Positions 8,460 to 18,624 of a DNA stretch of 64,000 nt are shown piece after piece. The stretch spans positions 186,001 to 250,000 of the forward strand of contig NZ_SKCG01000003.1 in NCBI RefSeq assembly GCF_005434915.1, in the 5' to 3' direction. The notes under the pieces were generated by a model. That model was not told the DNA's origin and did no database searches. It was given only the letters and a program-made list of their open reading frames with translations. The DNA is from Aurantiacibacter suaedae (GTDB taxonomy: Bacteria; Pseudomonadota; Alphaproteobacteria; Sphingomonadales; Sphingomonadaceae). The position numbers and the translations under genes are program-made. Position 1 is the first letter of the stretch. The number at the start of each line of letters is the position of its first letter.

Positions 8460-9315
8460 TCTGGCGCTGGCCCTCGCAGCGGCGGCGCTGGCCTTGTCCG
8501 CGCCGCTGGCTGCGAGCGATGCCATGCCCGAAACGCAGGGCGACGCGCCTTTGCCGCAGCTGGGGCTGATGGGGACAATCCCGATCTACTGGGGCGAAAG
8601 CGGCGGGTTTGCCGAACTGCTGGCAGGCGAGGCGGAACTGCACTGGGCGCGTGCCAGTCTGGAGCAGGGCTATCATCTCGTCCCGCTCGATTATCTCTCG
8701 CCCGAGGCGCTGGCGGAGCAAAAGTTCCTGCTGCTGGCCCAGCCACGCGGGCTGACTGCCGACGAGAATGTCGCGCTCGATGCCTGGGTGCGAGCGGGCG
8801 GGCGCCTGCTGCTGTTCGCCGATCCTTTAATGACGGGCGAAAGCCGCTTTGCGCTGGGTGACCGGCGGCGCCCGCAAGACGTGGCGCTGCTTTCTCCAAT
8901 TCTCGCGCACTGGGGGCTGGAGCTGCGATTCGACCCAGGCCAAAGCGCGGATTGGCAAATGCGGGATTTTGCGGGCACGCCCTTGCCTGCTCGGCTTGCT
9001 GGCACATTCGGCATGGTGGGTGAGGCGCAATCCTGCACCCTTTCGGCAGGCGATCTGGTGGCGCAATGCGGCCTGGGGAGCGGGTTTGCGCTGATCGTGG
9101 CTGATGCCGCGCTGCTCGATCTGGCCGATCCCGTGTCCGAATCCGCTCCCGCGCTGTCCATGCTGCTGGCGCGCGCCTTCGGGGACAATGCGGGAGCGGG
9201 CGGGACGGCGCGGGCCGAGGCGGTTTCTTCTGAGAATATTGCCGAGAATCAAGAATATGATAGAAATTCAGGCACTTTGGTTAACGATAGGGAAGGGATA
9301 AATGCTCCGCCGTAG
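8425..9315 (+). CDS. Hypothetical exported protein with a DUF4350/GldG-like domain
   Basis: 296 aa with an N-terminal signal peptide (hydrophobic residues about 8-28, ending near APLAAS). The middle contains VRAGGRLLLFADPLMTGES, a pattern reminiscent of the GATase-like domain seen in GldG-type auxiliary proteins and DUF4350; I recognise this only loosely. The C-terminus is polar. The start overlaps the preceding membrane protein and no ABC transporter partner is nearby. The gene ends just before the mraZ operator. Function unknown; possibly envelope-linked by position. Confidence 0.6.
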   Translation: MLRCPLALLRSNLALALAAAALALSAPLAASDAMPETQGDAPLPQLGLMGTIPIYWGESGGFAELLAGEAELHWARASLEQGYHLVPLDYLSPEALAEQKFLLLAQPRGLTADENVALDAWVRAGGRLLLFADPLMTGESRFALGDRRRPQDVALLSPILAHWGLELRFDPGQSADWQMRDFAGTPLPARLAGTFGMVGEAQSCTLSAGDLVAQCGLGSGFALIVADAALLDLADPVSESAPALSMLLARAFGDNAGAGGTARAEAVSSENIAENQEYDRNSGTLVNDREGINAPP

Positions 9316-9326
9316 GGCCTAGATAG

Positions 9327-9369
9327 TCCCACATATCCCAAGATTTCCCGTAATTTCCCCTTTATTCCC
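9327..9369. promoter_or_regulatory. MraZ-type operator: five phased TCCC repeats upstream of mraZ
   Basis: TCCC occurs at 9327, 9336, 9346, 9356 and 9366, a 9-10 base period (GGGA on the minus strand), with an extra copy at 9372. In E. coli MraZ binds direct TGGGN repeats spaced about one helical turn apart upstream of its own gene. The location about 150-190 bases before the mraZ start fits autoregulation. Confidence 0.65.
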
Positions 9370-9514
9370 GCTCCCTGTCACGGTACTACGGTGAGGCATC
9401 GGACATGACTCGCGTCCAGCGTTCCGAATTTTCGGGGCGGCCCTGTTGCGCCTGCGCTTCAGGGTTCGGGGAGGGCGTGTCTGGCGAATTTGGGCTTAAT
9501 CGGGGACCGGGGCA

Positions 9515-10009
9515 GTGGCATTGCCGATCCAGTACAAGGGACAGGGCTTTTCGCTTCGCGGCGAAAAGAGCCGGTTCGTGCTGCCTCCGTCCTTCCGCAA
9601 GGACTTCGCCGACAAGGGCGACGAGCGCATCCTGTGCCTCGGCAAGCACGAGCGCTGGCCCTGCCTCAAGGCGTTCAGCCAATCCGCCATCGCCGGGTTC
9701 GAAGATATCCTCGACCGCGAGGAAGAAGCTGCCCTGCGCCGCGACAAGGACTACGACCGCGAACTGCGCGGCGCGCAGCTGCTGAGCTACGTCGAGGTTC
9801 CGTTCGATGCCAGCGGGCGCTTCGTCATGCCAGACCACCTGACGGATCTCGCCGGGCTGGGTGATGAGATCTTCTTCCAGGGCGGGATGCCGTTCTTCAC
9901 GATCTGGGCGCCGGAAAAGCTCTATTCGATGGGCGAGGCTTGGGAGAACGGGAAGGCCAACTGCCGCACGCTCGCCGAAACCGCGAAGAAGAAGGCGAAG
10001 GCGAAATGA
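9515..10009 (+). CDS. mraZ: Transcriptional regulator MraZ
   Basis: DNA-binding regulator of the dcw operon, built from two AbrB-like (SpoVT) half-domains that assemble into a ring. The first half has [15 protein letters not shown], the second [17 protein letters not shown], both typical DxxGR-like motifs. The start is GTG at 9515 with a purine-rich GGGGACCGGGG upstream; no ATG is available in a sensible place. The C-terminal extension is Lys/Ala-rich. It overlaps rsmH by four bases. The preceding operator repeats suggest autoregulation. Confidence 0.93.
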   Translation: MALPIQYKGQGFSLRGEKSRFVLPPSFRKDFADKGDERILCLGKHERWPCLKAFSQSAIAGFEDILDREEEAALRRDKDYDRELRGAQLLSYVEVPFDASGRFVMPDHLTDLAGLGDEIFFQGGMPFFTIWAPEKLYSMGEAWENGKANCRTLAETAKKKAKAK

Positions 10010-10977
10010 GCGGCGCCGCGAACTCTCCTGCCCCGCACGTTCCCGTCCTGCTTGACGAGGTGATCGAAGCGCTGACCCCGCAGCCGGGCGAGCTGATGGT
10101 CGATGCGACCTTCGGCGCGGGCGGCTATACCCGTGCGCTGCTGGCGCGCGGCGCCACCGTCCACGCCTTCGATCGCGATCCCGACGCCATCGCCGCTGGC
10201 AACGAATGGGCTGAAACTCGCGAAGATCCGCCGCGGCTGGTGCTGCACCACCGGCGTTTTTCCGAAATGGCAGAGGCGCTGGCCGAGGCTGGCGTGGAGA
10301 AGGTCGACGGCGTGACGATGGACATCGGCGTCTCCTCAATGCAGCTCGATCAGGCCGAGCGAGGCTTTGCCTTCATGCACGATGGTCCGCTCGACATGAC
10401 GATGGACCAGTCAGGCCCCAATGCCGCCGACTTCGTCAACACCGCAACGGAAAGTGCCATCGCCGACGTGCTCTATCAGTATAGTGAGGAGCGCCAGTCG
10501 CGCCGCGTCGCCCGCGCGATCGTGGCGGCGCGCCCGCTTACCACCACGGGCGAGCTGGCCAATGTGGTGCGCAAGGCGCTGGGCCACCATCCCGGCGCGC
10601 CGAAAGATCCGGCGACGCGCACCTTTCAGGCGATCCGCATCCACGTGAACCGTGAGCTGGACGAGCTGGCCGAGGGCCTTGCCGCCGCCGAGCATTTGCT
10701 GGGCGAGGGTGGCCGGCTGGCGGTGGTCAGCTTCCACTCGCTGGAGGACCGCATCGTCAAGGCCTACCTGCGCGATGCCGCCAACCAGAACCCGCGCGGA
10801 TCGCGCTATCTGCCTGAGACGGCGAGCGACATGCCGGCGATCTACACGCAGGTATCGCGCGCGATCCGCCCGTCTGCCGCTGAGATCGAGCGTAACCCGC
10901 GCGCCCGCTCGGCCACCTTGCGCGCTGCCACCCGCACAGCCGCACCCGCCCGCCAGAACGATCAGGAGGCAGTATGA
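10006..10977 (+). CDS. rsmH: 16S rRNA (cytosine-1402-N4) methyltransferase RsmH
   Basis: SAM-dependent enzyme (former MraW) modifying C1402 in the ribosomal P site; 323 aa. It starts with [13 protein letters not shown] and the SAM loop [15 protein letters not shown], and includes [19 protein letters not shown] and [12 protein letters not shown], all diagnostic. The ATG at 10006 overlaps the mraZ stop (ATGA), replacing a 22-codon upstream extension in the long frame. Second gene of the dcw operon in the usual order. Highly confident. Confidence 0.97.
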   Translation: MSGAANSPAPHVPVLLDEVIEALTPQPGELMVDATFGAGGYTRALLARGATVHAFDRDPDAIAAGNEWAETREDPPRLVLHHRRFSEMAEALAEAGVEKVDGVTMDIGVSSMQLDQAERGFAFMHDGPLDMTMDQSGPNAADFVNTATESAIADVLYQYSEERQSRRVARAIVAARPLTTTGELANVVRKALGHHPGAPKDPATRTFQAIRIHVNRELDELAEGLAAAEHLLGEGGRLAVVSFHSLEDRIVKAYLRDAANQNPRGSRYLPETASDMPAIYTQVSRAIRPSAAEIERNPRARSATLRAATRTAAPARQNDQEAV

Positions 10978-11510
10978 CGACGCCCGCCCGTTATCGCCGT
11001 TTCGGTTGGCTTGCCGTTTTGTCGGTCTGTATCGTGCTCTACGTGATGCTGCACCTCAAGGTGAACGCGGTTCACTCCGAAGTGGTGCAGGCCGAGCGCG
11101 AGATCGTGCGCCTCGAACGCGCGAACATGATGCTCGAAACCGAGTTTATGACCCGCGCGAACCAGGTTCAGCTGGCCCGGCTCAACCGCATCAACTTCGG
11201 CTTTCGCGCGCCCGAGGCGAGCCAGTTCATCGATGGTGAGCGCCAGCTTGCCCAATTCTCCAAGCCGCGCGCCGACGATGCGCCTGCGCCTATCCGGCTG
11301 GCGGGCCTGAGTTCGACCGACGGCGTGCCCGCCTTTCCAAAGCTGGTTTCGCCATTGACGGGTGAGCCGCTCGATGCGGCGCTGGTCGAAGGGGTGCCGC
11401 CTACGGCTGGCGATGGCTCGCGCAATCGCGGGGTGGGCATCGGTCTTGGCGACAGCAGCGGCCAGGTGCGTGTGCCGCTGGTTTCCTTGCGCGGAGACCT
11501 TGGCCAATGA
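10974..11510 (+). CDS. ftsL: Cell division protein FtsL-like
   Basis: Bitopic division protein of 178 aa. One membrane helix (about residues 11-27, [17 protein letters not shown]) is followed by a short periplasmic coiled coil ([21 protein letters not shown]), the FtsL layout. The C-terminal half is a longer, Pro/Gly-rich extension than in E. coli. Placed by position between rsmH and ftsI, with ATGA overlaps at both ends; sequence similarity in this family is always weak, so synteny carries most of the weight. Confidence 0.8.
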   Translation: MTTPARYRRFGWLAVLSVCIVLYVMLHLKVNAVHSEVVQAEREIVRLERANMMLETEFMTRANQVQLARLNRINFGFRAPEASQFIDGERQLAQFSKPRADDAPAPIRLAGLSSTDGVPAFPKLVSPLTGEPLDAALVEGVPPTAGDGSRNRGVGIGLGDSSGQVRVPLVSLRGDLGQ

Positions 11511-13264
11511 CCACGCTTGCAGCGGCTCCCCATATGCGGGTGCGCAGCACCGGAGCCGGACTGTTCGATCACCGCCGCCGCGCGCTGCTGGTGGCGCGGC
11601 TGCGGCTGTTGCTGCTGATGTTCGGCTTCGTGGCGCTGGCGCTGTGTGCGCTGGGGCGGATTGCGTGGCTCGGCGCGGCCAAGCCGGGGCCGCAGGTGCA
11701 GTCTATGGTAACGCTGTTGCGGCCCGATCGCGGCGAGATTACCGATCGCAACGGCCTGCCGCTGGCCCGTGAGTTTCCTGCCTATGCGCTCTGGTTCAAT
11801 CCCGAGGCGATGGCGGATGGTGGCGAACCGCTGGTCCGCTCGGCAGCCGATGTGGCGCGCGAACTGCGGGCCATTTTCCCCGATCTCGACGAGAGCGAGG
11901 TGGCGCAGATGCTGGCCTCTCGCAAGGCGGGCTATATCCGCCGCCGCATCCTGCCCGAAGATGCCAACAAGGTGCAGAACATTGGCGAACTGGCGCTGGA
12001 AATCACGCGCGAAAAGGACCGCCACTATCCGCAAGGCTCACTGGCGGCGCACGTGCTGGGCTATGTCGCCGCCGATGGCCATGGCCGGGTCGGCATGGAA
12101 GCGGTGCTCGACAAGCGGCTGCTCGACCCCGCCCTGCGCGGCGAGCCGGTCGCCCTGTCAATCGACGCGCGGGTGCAAGGCGCGCTGGAAGACGAGTTGG
12201 AGCGTGGGATGCTCTCGGTCGACGCGGTGGGCGCGGCAGGCATCGTACTCGATGTCGATACCGGCGAGGTTCTTGCGCTGGCGAGTAAGCCGGGGTTCGA
12301 TCCGAACCAGATCCGCACTTCCGATGTCGTGCTGCCCAAGGAGCGCACAGATGCCGGCGAAATGCCCGCCGTGTTCAACCGCCTGACTAACCAGGTCTAC
12401 GAACTCGGCTCCACCTTCAAGCCGCTGACCGTGGCGGTTGCCATCGATACCGGGGTGATTACGAACCTTGGCCGTCGCTGGCAGGCCAACAAGCCGGTCA
12501 GGGTGGGCCGCTATTCCATCGGCGACAGCCACTTCATCGGCGATACGCTCAACGTTCCCGAGACGCTGATCCATTCCTCGAACATCGTTTCGGCACAGAT
12601 CGCGGGCGAGATCGGCGGGCCGACTCTGCATAACTACTTCGGCCAGCTTGGCATGAACGAGGCGCCCTATATCGAGCTGCCCGCACGCGGCGCCCCGCTG
12701 GGCATGGAAGGCCAGTGGGACAAGACCAAGGCGCTTTACGCCGGGTTCGGCCACGGCATCGCGGTGACGCCGCTCCACCTGGCTTCGGCCTATGCGGCGA
12801 TGGTCAATGGCGGGATCTGGCGTCCGGCGACGCTCAACCGGATTGAGCCTGGCCATGCGCCGCGCGGTCGCCGGGTGTTCAAGGCGAGCACCAGCGCGCG
12901 GATGAACCAGTTGCTGCGTCTGATCGCGCTCTATGGCACCGGTAAGAACGCCGATGCGCCCGGTTTCCGCGTGGGCGGCAAGACAGGTTCTGCCGAAAAG
13001 CCAGGTGTGCGCGGCTATCGCCGGACGACGCTGGTTTCCACCTTTGCCGCGGCCTTCCCGATGGACAAGCCACGCTATGTGGTGATCGCCATGCTTGACG
13101 AGCCGAAGGGCACGCGCGCCTCATCGTTCCAGCGCACCGCCGCCTGGAACGCCGCACCTATCGTGAAGCGACTGGTGTCGCGGGTCGGCCCGCAGCTGGG
13201 TGTCCTGCCCGATGCCAACCGCGACATCGATCTGAGCGATGTTCGCTCGCTGGTGGGGGAGTAA
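11507..13264 (+). CDS. ftsI: Septal peptidoglycan transpeptidase FtsI (PBP3)
   Basis: Class B penicillin-binding protein that crosslinks septal peptidoglycan; 585 aa. After a short cytoplasmic part and one membrane segment (about residues 28-55) come the dimerisation domain (RPDRGEITDRNGLPLA) and the transpeptidase domain with the catalytic GSTFK, the SSN motif in HSSNIVSAQ and KTGSAEK. Overlaps ftsL by ATGA; murE follows after five bases. Works with FtsW encoded downstream. Confidence 0.96.
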   Translation: MTTLAAAPHMRVRSTGAGLFDHRRRALLVARLRLLLLMFGFVALALCALGRIAWLGAAKPGPQVQSMVTLLRPDRGEITDRNGLPLAREFPAYALWFNPEAMADGGEPLVRSAADVARELRAIFPDLDESEVAQMLASRKAGYIRRRILPEDANKVQNIGELALEITREKDRHYPQGSLAAHVLGYVAADGHGRVGMEAVLDKRLLDPALRGEPVALSIDARVQGALEDELERGMLSVDAVGAAGIVLDVDTGEVLALASKPGFDPNQIRTSDVVLPKERTDAGEMPAVFNRLTNQVYELGSTFKPLTVAVAIDTGVITNLGRRWQANKPVRVGRYSIGDSHFIGDTLNVPETLIHSSNIVSAQIAGEIGGPTLHNYFGQLGMNEAPYIELPARGAPLGMEGQWDKTKALYAGFGHGIAVTPLHLASAYAAMVNGGIWRPATLNRIEPGHAPRGRRVFKASTSARMNQLLRLIALYGTGKNADAPGFRVGGKTGSAEKPGVRGYRRTTLVSTFAAAFPMDKPRYVVIAMLDEPKGTRASSFQRTAAWNAAPIVKRLVSRVGPQLGVLPDANRDIDLSDVRSLVGE

Positions 13265-13269
13265 TCGCG

Positions 13270-14742
13270 ATGCTGCTTTCCGATTTGGCGAAACTTGCCG
13301 GTATCGATGCCCCGCAGGATGGCGCGGTGCGGATCACCGGCTTTGCTATCGACAACCGCAAGGTTGCCCCCGGCAATGTGTTCGGCGCCTTTCCCGGCAC
13401 GAAGGTCAACGGCGAGGACTATATCCCGGCCGCCATCGCTGGGGGAGCCGTGGCAGTGATCGCGCGGCCCACGGCCAAGGTGGAGGGTGCGCTGCACATT
13501 CCGGCTGAGGAGCCTCGCCGCGCTTTCGCTCTGCTGGCTGCACAGTTCTATCGCCCTGTGCCCGAGACCGTGGTTGCGGTTACGGGAACCAACGGCAAGA
13601 CCTCGACCGCCGAGATGACGCGCCAGATATGGCGGATGCTGGGGCTGCGCTCGGCCTCTATCGGCACGCTCGGCGTCACCACGGCTGACGAGAGCATCTC
13701 GACGGGCCTCACCACACCGGATATCGCCACCTTCCTCGCGACCATGACCGGCCTCGCCCGTGAAGGTGTGAGCCACGTCGCCTATGAGGCGTCGAGCCAC
13801 GGCCTGTCGCAGTATCGCAACGAGGGCATCGAGGTGGCTGCCGGAGCTTTCACCAACCTCAGCCGCGATCATCTCGATTACCACAAGGATATGGACGAGT
13901 ACTTCGCCGCCAAGATGCGGCTGTTCTCCGAAGTGGTGTCCGAAGACGGTAGCGCGGTGATCTGGACCGACGACAAGTGGGGCAAGTTGGCCAAGGCGGT
14001 CGCAACGGCGCGCGGCCTCAAGCTGTTCACGGTGGGCGAAGAGGGCGACGGCATCCGCCTGATCGCGCGCAAACCCACGCCACTGGGGCAGGAGCTTAGG
14101 ATCGTTCACGGCGGTCGGGCTTACGCCATCCGTCTGCCGCTGATTGGGGCTTATCAGGTCGCCAATGCGCTGGTGGCGGCGGGGCTGACGCTGGTAACGG
14201 GCAGCGATCCGGCCCGCGTGTTCGATGCGGTGGCGCGGTTGCAGCCGGTGCGCGGGCGGCTGGAACGCGCGGCTATCGCGGCGAGCGGCGCGCCGGTCTA
14301 TGTCGACTATGCCCACACCCCCGATGCGCTCTCCGCCGCCATTGCGGCGCTACGTCCGCACGTTTCGGGCCGGCTCATCACCGTTTTCGGTGCCGGGGGC
14401 GACCGCGACAAAGGCAAGCGCGCGCCGATGGGCGAGGCTGCTGCGGCTGGCTCCGACCTGGTGATCGTCACCGACGACAATCCGCGCGGCGAAAATGCCG
14501 CCACGATCCGCGCCGAAGTGCTGGCTGGCGCGCCCAATGCACAGGAAATCGGCGACCGACGTTTGGCAATTGCCGCCGCAATAGGCGATGCGCGGTCCGG
14601 GGACATCGTGCTCGTGGCCGGCAAGGGGCACGAGCAGGGTCAGATCGTAGGGTCCGGAGACAATATGCAGGTTTTGCCGTTCGATGACGTTACCGTGGCG
14701 CGCGAGTGTGCTGCCGGGCTGGGCTCGGGAGCAGGCCGATGA
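13270..14742 (+). CDS. murE: UDP-MurNAc-tripeptide synthetase MurE
   Basis: Cytoplasmic ATP-dependent ligase adding the third residue to the stem peptide. The P-loop TGTNGKTSTAEM, the DYAHTPDAL region and the substrate motif DDNPRGEN are visible; DNPR is the signature of meso-diaminopimelate-specific enzymes, as expected in a Gram-negative. The ATG at 13270 has a GGGGGAG site seven bases upstream. 490 aa, normal length. Overlaps murF by ATGA. Confidence 0.96.
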   Translation: MLLSDLAKLAGIDAPQDGAVRITGFAIDNRKVAPGNVFGAFPGTKVNGEDYIPAAIAGGAVAVIARPTAKVEGALHIPAEEPRRAFALLAAQFYRPVPETVVAVTGTNGKTSTAEMTRQIWRMLGLRSASIGTLGVTTADESISTGLTTPDIATFLATMTGLAREGVSHVAYEASSHGLSQYRNEGIEVAAGAFTNLSRDHLDYHKDMDEYFAAKMRLFSEVVSEDGSAVIWTDDKWGKLAKAVATARGLKLFTVGEEGDGIRLIARKPTPLGQELRIVHGGRAYAIRLPLIGAYQVANALVAAGLTLVTGSDPARVFDAVARLQPVRGRLERAAIAASGAPVYVDYAHTPDALSAAIAALRPHVSGRLITVFGAGGDRDKGKRAPMGEAAAAGSDLVIVTDDNPRGENAATIRAEVLAGAPNAQEIGDRRLAIAAAIGDARSGDIVLVAGKGHEQGQIVGSGDNMQVLPFDDVTVARECAAGLGSGAGR

Positions 14743-16220
14743 ACGCGCTCGCGAAAGTCATGCGCTGGCCGGTCGGTGAAGCGCGCGGGAAACGGCTCTC
14801 GCTGTGGACCGCGGCCGAGATTGCAGCGGCCACCGGCGGTACGGCGAGCGGCGACTTCGAAGTCTCGGGCGTCGAGATGGACTCGCGCGACGTGCGCAGC
14901 GGCGACCTGTTCGTGGCGCTGAAGGGCGAGGCGATGGACGGCCACCGCTTCGTCGAAGCGGCCTTTGCGCGCGGTGCTGCCGCAGCGCTGGTTGACCGGC
15001 CTGTCGATGGTCCGCACGTGCTGGTGGAAGACACCAACAAGGCGCTGGAGGCGCTCGCAGCACAGGCCCGCAATCGGACCGTGGCGAAGGTGATCGGCGT
15101 AACCGGCTCGGTCGGCAAGACCGGCGTGAAAGAAGCGATTTTCGCCGCGCTCGAACGTTCGCGCGGCGGACAGGGCGAGCTGGGTGGCAGCATCGGCGCT
15201 CACCGCTCGGTGCGCAGCTACAACAACCATGTCGGTGTTCCGCTGAGCCTTGCGCGGATGCCCGTGCGCAGCCGGTTCGGCGTGTTCGAGATGGGCATGA
15301 ACCATGCGGGCGAGATCGCCGCGCTCACTTCGCAGGTGCGCCCGCATGTTGCCGTGATTACTACGATTGCGCCTGCGCATATTGAGAACCTTGGTTCGGA
15401 AGAAGCGATTGTCGAGGCCAAGGCCGAGATTTTTGGCGGGCTGGAGAAGGGCGGAACCGCCGTAATCCCCGCGGACAGTCCGCACTTCGAGCGGCTGCGC
15501 GATGCCGCGCTCGGTGTCGGCGCGAAGGTGATCAGCTTTGGCCGTGCGGACCATGCCGATGTGCGCTTGCTCGAAGCGCTGCCGCTGGCGCAGGGCGGGG
15601 CGCTTGTCACCGCGCGGATGGACGGCGCGAGCCTGTGTTACCAGGTGGCCGAACCGGGCGAGCACTGGATTTCGAATTCGCTGTGCGTGATGGCTGCCGT
15701 GCGTGCGGCAGGCGGTGATCTGGGCGCTGCCGGGCTAGCGCTGGCGGAAATGGGCGGCCTCAAGGGCCGGGGCGCGCGGCGGCGGATTGTCGCGGTTGGC
15801 GGACATGCCCTGCTGATCGACGAAAGCTACAACGCCAACCCCGCCTCGATGCGTGCCACCCTTGCGCAATTGGGTCAGACGCCTGCCACGCGCCGCATCG
15901 CCGTGCTCGGCGCGATGAAGGAACTGGGCGATTTCGGACCGGGCTTTCATGCCCAGCTGGCAGAGCCGTTGCTGGCCTCGCAAGCCGACTTTGCCGTGCT
16001 GGTCGGCGCGGAGATGGAACCGCTTGCCCGCGAACTGGGGAAACAGTCCGTAAATACGCTTGGCAATCCCCTCGGCTTTGCCCATTGCGCCGATGCAGGC
16101 GAGGCAATTCTGGCCCTTGAGGAATTCGGTATGATCGGCGGCGATGCCGTGCTGGTCAAAGGCTCGAATTCTGTGGGATTGTCGCGTCTGGTGGACCACT
16201 TTGTCGCCAGGGAAGGCTGA
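14739..16220 (+). CDS. murF: UDP-MurNAc-pentapeptide synthetase MurF
   Basis: Adds D-Ala-D-Ala to UDP-MurNAc-tripeptide; 493 aa. The P-loop reads [15 protein letters not shown], followed by [11 protein letters not shown] and [12 protein letters not shown], all standard for MurF. The central [14 protein letters not shown] motif marks the C-terminal ligase domain. The ATG at 14739 overlaps the murE stop and is preferred to one 11 codons upstream. MraY, which uses its product, follows 11 bases after the stop. Confidence 0.96.
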   Translation: MNALAKVMRWPVGEARGKRLSLWTAAEIAAATGGTASGDFEVSGVEMDSRDVRSGDLFVALKGEAMDGHRFVEAAFARGAAAALVDRPVDGPHVLVEDTNKALEALAAQARNRTVAKVIGVTGSVGKTGVKEAIFAALERSRGGQGELGGSIGAHRSVRSYNNHVGVPLSLARMPVRSRFGVFEMGMNHAGEIAALTSQVRPHVAVITTIAPAHIENLGSEEAIVEAKAEIFGGLEKGGTAVIPADSPHFERLRDAALGVGAKVISFGRADHADVRLLEALPLAQGGALVTARMDGASLCYQVAEPGEHWISNSLCVMAAVRAAGGDLGAAGLALAEMGGLKGRGARRRIVAVGGHALLIDESYNANPASMRATLAQLGQTPATRRIAVLGAMKELGDFGPGFHAQLAEPLLASQADFAVLVGAEMEPLARELGKQSVNTLGNPLGFAHCADAGEAILALEEFGMIGGDAVLVKGSNSVGLSRLVDHFVAREG

Positions 16221-16231
16221 AACGCCCCGAC

Positions 16232-17302
16232 ATGCTCTATTTTCTCGCAGGTTTGTTCGAATTCGAAGGTTTGTGGAACCTCGTCCGCTACCAGACCTTC
16301 CGCGCCGGGGCGACGATGATGACTGCGCTGATGATCGGCCTGATCATCGGCCCGCGCTTCATCGCCATGCTGCGCGTGCGGCAGGGCAAGGGGCAGCCGA
16401 TCCGCTCGGACGGGCCGCAGACGCATCTTGCCAAGGTCGGCACGCCTACCATGGGCGGGCTCATGATCCTCACCTCGCTGTTCATGGCGATGCTGATCTG
16501 GATGGACCTTGCGAACCCGTTCGTCTGGGCCTGCCTCGCGGTGATCGCGGGCTTCGGCGTGATCGGTTTCCTTGACGACTATGACAAGGTTACCAAGCGC
16601 CACCATGCCGGGCTTTCGAGCAAGGTCCGGCTGCTGGCCGAATTCGTCGTGGCCGGGATTGCCGCTTGGCTGATCGTGAGCGAGATCAACACCTACGTCT
16701 ATGTGCCGTTCCTTTCGGATCGCGCGATCCCGCTTGGGCCGTTTTACTATGTGTTTGCGGCCGTGGTGATCGTGGGTGCGGGCAATGCGGTGAACCTGAC
16801 CGACGGGCTCGATGGCCTTGCCACCATGCCGGTGGTGATCGCGGCGGGCACCTTTGCCATCATCTGCTACGTCGTCGGCCGCGTCGACTTTTCGAACTAT
16901 CTCGGCATTCCCTACGTGCCGATGGCGGGCGAACTCGCCATCCTGTGCGCGGGGATCATGGGCGCGGGGCTCGCCTTCCTGTGGTTCAATGCGCCGCCTG
17001 CCGCCGTGTTCATGGGCGATACCGGCTCGCTTGCCCTCGGGGGCGCGCTGGGCGCGATTGCCGTGGCCAGTCATCACGAGATTGTGCTCGCCATCGTGGG
17101 CGGGCTGTTCGTGCTCGAAGCGGTGAGCGTCATGGTGCAAGTGTTCTGGTTCAAGCGGACCGGCAAGCGGGTGTTCCGCATGGCTCCGATTCACCACCAT
17201 TTCGAGCAGCTCGGCTGGAAGGAATCGACCGTGGTGATCCGGTTCTGGATCATCGCCATCGTGCTTGCACTGATCGGCCTGTCGACGCTCAAGCTGCGAT
17301 GA
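16232..17302 (+). CDS. mraY: Phospho-MurNAc-pentapeptide translocase MraY
   Basis: Membrane enzyme that transfers phospho-MurNAc-pentapeptide to undecaprenyl phosphate, giving lipid I. 356 aa with about ten hydrophobic segments. The catalytic aspartates are visible in FLDDYDK and [13 protein letters not shown], and the conserved PIHHHFE motif is near the C-terminus. The KVGTPTMGG motif near residue 68 is also diagnostic. Overlaps murD by four bases. Confidence 0.97.
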   Translation: MLYFLAGLFEFEGLWNLVRYQTFRAGATMMTALMIGLIIGPRFIAMLRVRQGKGQPIRSDGPQTHLAKVGTPTMGGLMILTSLFMAMLIWMDLANPFVWACLAVIAGFGVIGFLDDYDKVTKRHHAGLSSKVRLLAEFVVAGIAAWLIVSEINTYVYVPFLSDRAIPLGPFYYVFAAVVIVGAGNAVNLTDGLDGLATMPVVIAAGTFAIICYVVGRVDFSNYLGIPYVPMAGELAILCAGIMGAGLAFLWFNAPPAAVFMGDTGSLALGGALGAIAVASHHEIVLAIVGGLFVLEAVSVMVQVFWFKRTGKRVFRMAPIHHHFEQLGWKESTVVIRFWIIAIVLALIGLSTLKLR

Positions 17303-18624
17303 TCACGTCGCGCGCCTTTGCGGACAAAACCTATTGCGTGCTGGGTCTCGCGCGTTCGGGGATGGCGACCGTCGAGGCGCTGCTGGCGAGCGGTGCGCGG
17401 GTGACGGCGTGGGATCGCCGCCCCGAGCCGTGCGAGCAACTGGCGGGCCGCGTGACAATTGCCGACCCCATGGAGATAGCGCTGGAAGGGTTTGACGCCT
17501 TGGTGGTTTCGCCCGGTGTGCCGCTCAACACCCACCCGCTGGTGCCGCGTGCGCGGGCGGCGGGACTGCCGGTGATCGGCGATATCGAGCTTTTCGCGCA
17601 GGCACGCGCCGACCTGCCGGAGCATAAGGTGGTGGGCATTACCGGGACCAACGGCAAGTCGACCACGACTGCGCTGGTGCATCATCTATTTGAGAGCGCG
17701 GGTGTGCCGACCGAGATGGGCGGCAACATCGGCCTACCGATCATGGCGCAGGAGCCGCTATCCGCTGGCGGTGTCTATGTGCTCGAACTGTCGAGCTATC
17801 AGATCGATCTCACCTTCTCGCTTGCCTGCGAGGCGGCAGCGCTCATCAACATTACGCCCGATCACCTTGATCGCTATGAGGGGTTTGCCGCCTATGCCGC
17901 CTCCAAAGCGCGGCTGCTGGCGATGCAGGAGGCGGAACAGTTCGCGGTTTTCGGCTGCGCTGACGAGCCTACGCTCGCGGTTCAGCGGGCAGAACAGGTG
18001 CGCCGCGCGCCGGGCCGGGCAGTTTGCGCCGATCTTGCTGCGCTTTCCTCCAAACAGACCGACTGGCCCAGCCTGCAAGGTCCGCATAACCTGCAGAATG
18101 CCGCCATTGCCGCCGCGCTGGTGGCCGAGCTAGGCCTGACCGAGGAGCAGATCGCCAAGGGGCTGGCAAGCTTTGCCGGGCTTCCACACCGGATGGAGCG
18201 GATCGGCACCTACAACGATGTCCTGTGGGTGAACGACAGCAAGGCTACCAACCCCGCCTCGACCGCACCGGCTCTAGCGGCTTTCCCTCGCATTCACTGG
18301 ATTTGCGGTGGCCTGCCCAAGGACGACAATCTCGATGATTGCCTGCCGTACCTCGGCAATGTCGCGGCGGCTTACACCTTCGGCGAGGCCGGAGAGATGT
18401 TCACGCGGCTGCTTGGCTCGCACGTGCCGGTCGAGCCGTGCGAGATGCTGTGCGAGGCGGTTCGCCGCGCCTGCGACAAGGCGGTGGCTGGCGAGGTGGT
18501 TCTGCTCAGCCCGGCCTGCGCCAGTTTCGACCAGTTTCGCGATTACGAGGCACGCGGCGACGCGTTTCGAGAGCTGGTGCGCGAGCTGTGCGCCGGAGCC
18601 GAAACGGGGAGCGATGAGGCATGA
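17299..18624 (+). CDS. murD: UDP-MurNAc-L-Ala:D-Glu ligase MurD
   Basis: Adds D-glutamate to UDP-MurNAc-L-Ala. 441 aa starting at the ATG that overlaps the mraY stop; the longer in-frame extension into mraY is an artefact. N-terminal dinucleotide-type fold ([13 protein letters not shown]), P-loop [22 protein letters not shown], and the C-terminal [12 protein letters not shown] motif are all in place. Overlaps ftsW by ATGA. Confidence 0.96.
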   Translation: MITSRAFADKTYCVLGLARSGMATVEALLASGARVTAWDRRPEPCEQLAGRVTIADPMEIALEGFDALVVSPGVPLNTHPLVPRARAAGLPVIGDIELFAQARADLPEHKVVGITGTNGKSTTTALVHHLFESAGVPTEMGGNIGLPIMAQEPLSAGGVYVLELSSYQIDLTFSLACEAAALINITPDHLDRYEGFAAYAASKARLLAMQEAEQFAVFGCADEPTLAVQRAEQVRRAPGRAVCADLAALSSKQTDWPSLQGPHNLQNAAIAAALVAELGLTEEQIAKGLASFAGLPHRMERIGTYNDVLWVNDSKATNPASTAPALAAFPRIHWICGGLPKDDNLDDCLPYLGNVAAAYTFGEAGEMFTRLLGSHVPVEPCEMLCEAVRRACDKAVAGEVVLLSPACASFDQFRDYEARGDAFRELVRELCAGAETGSDEA

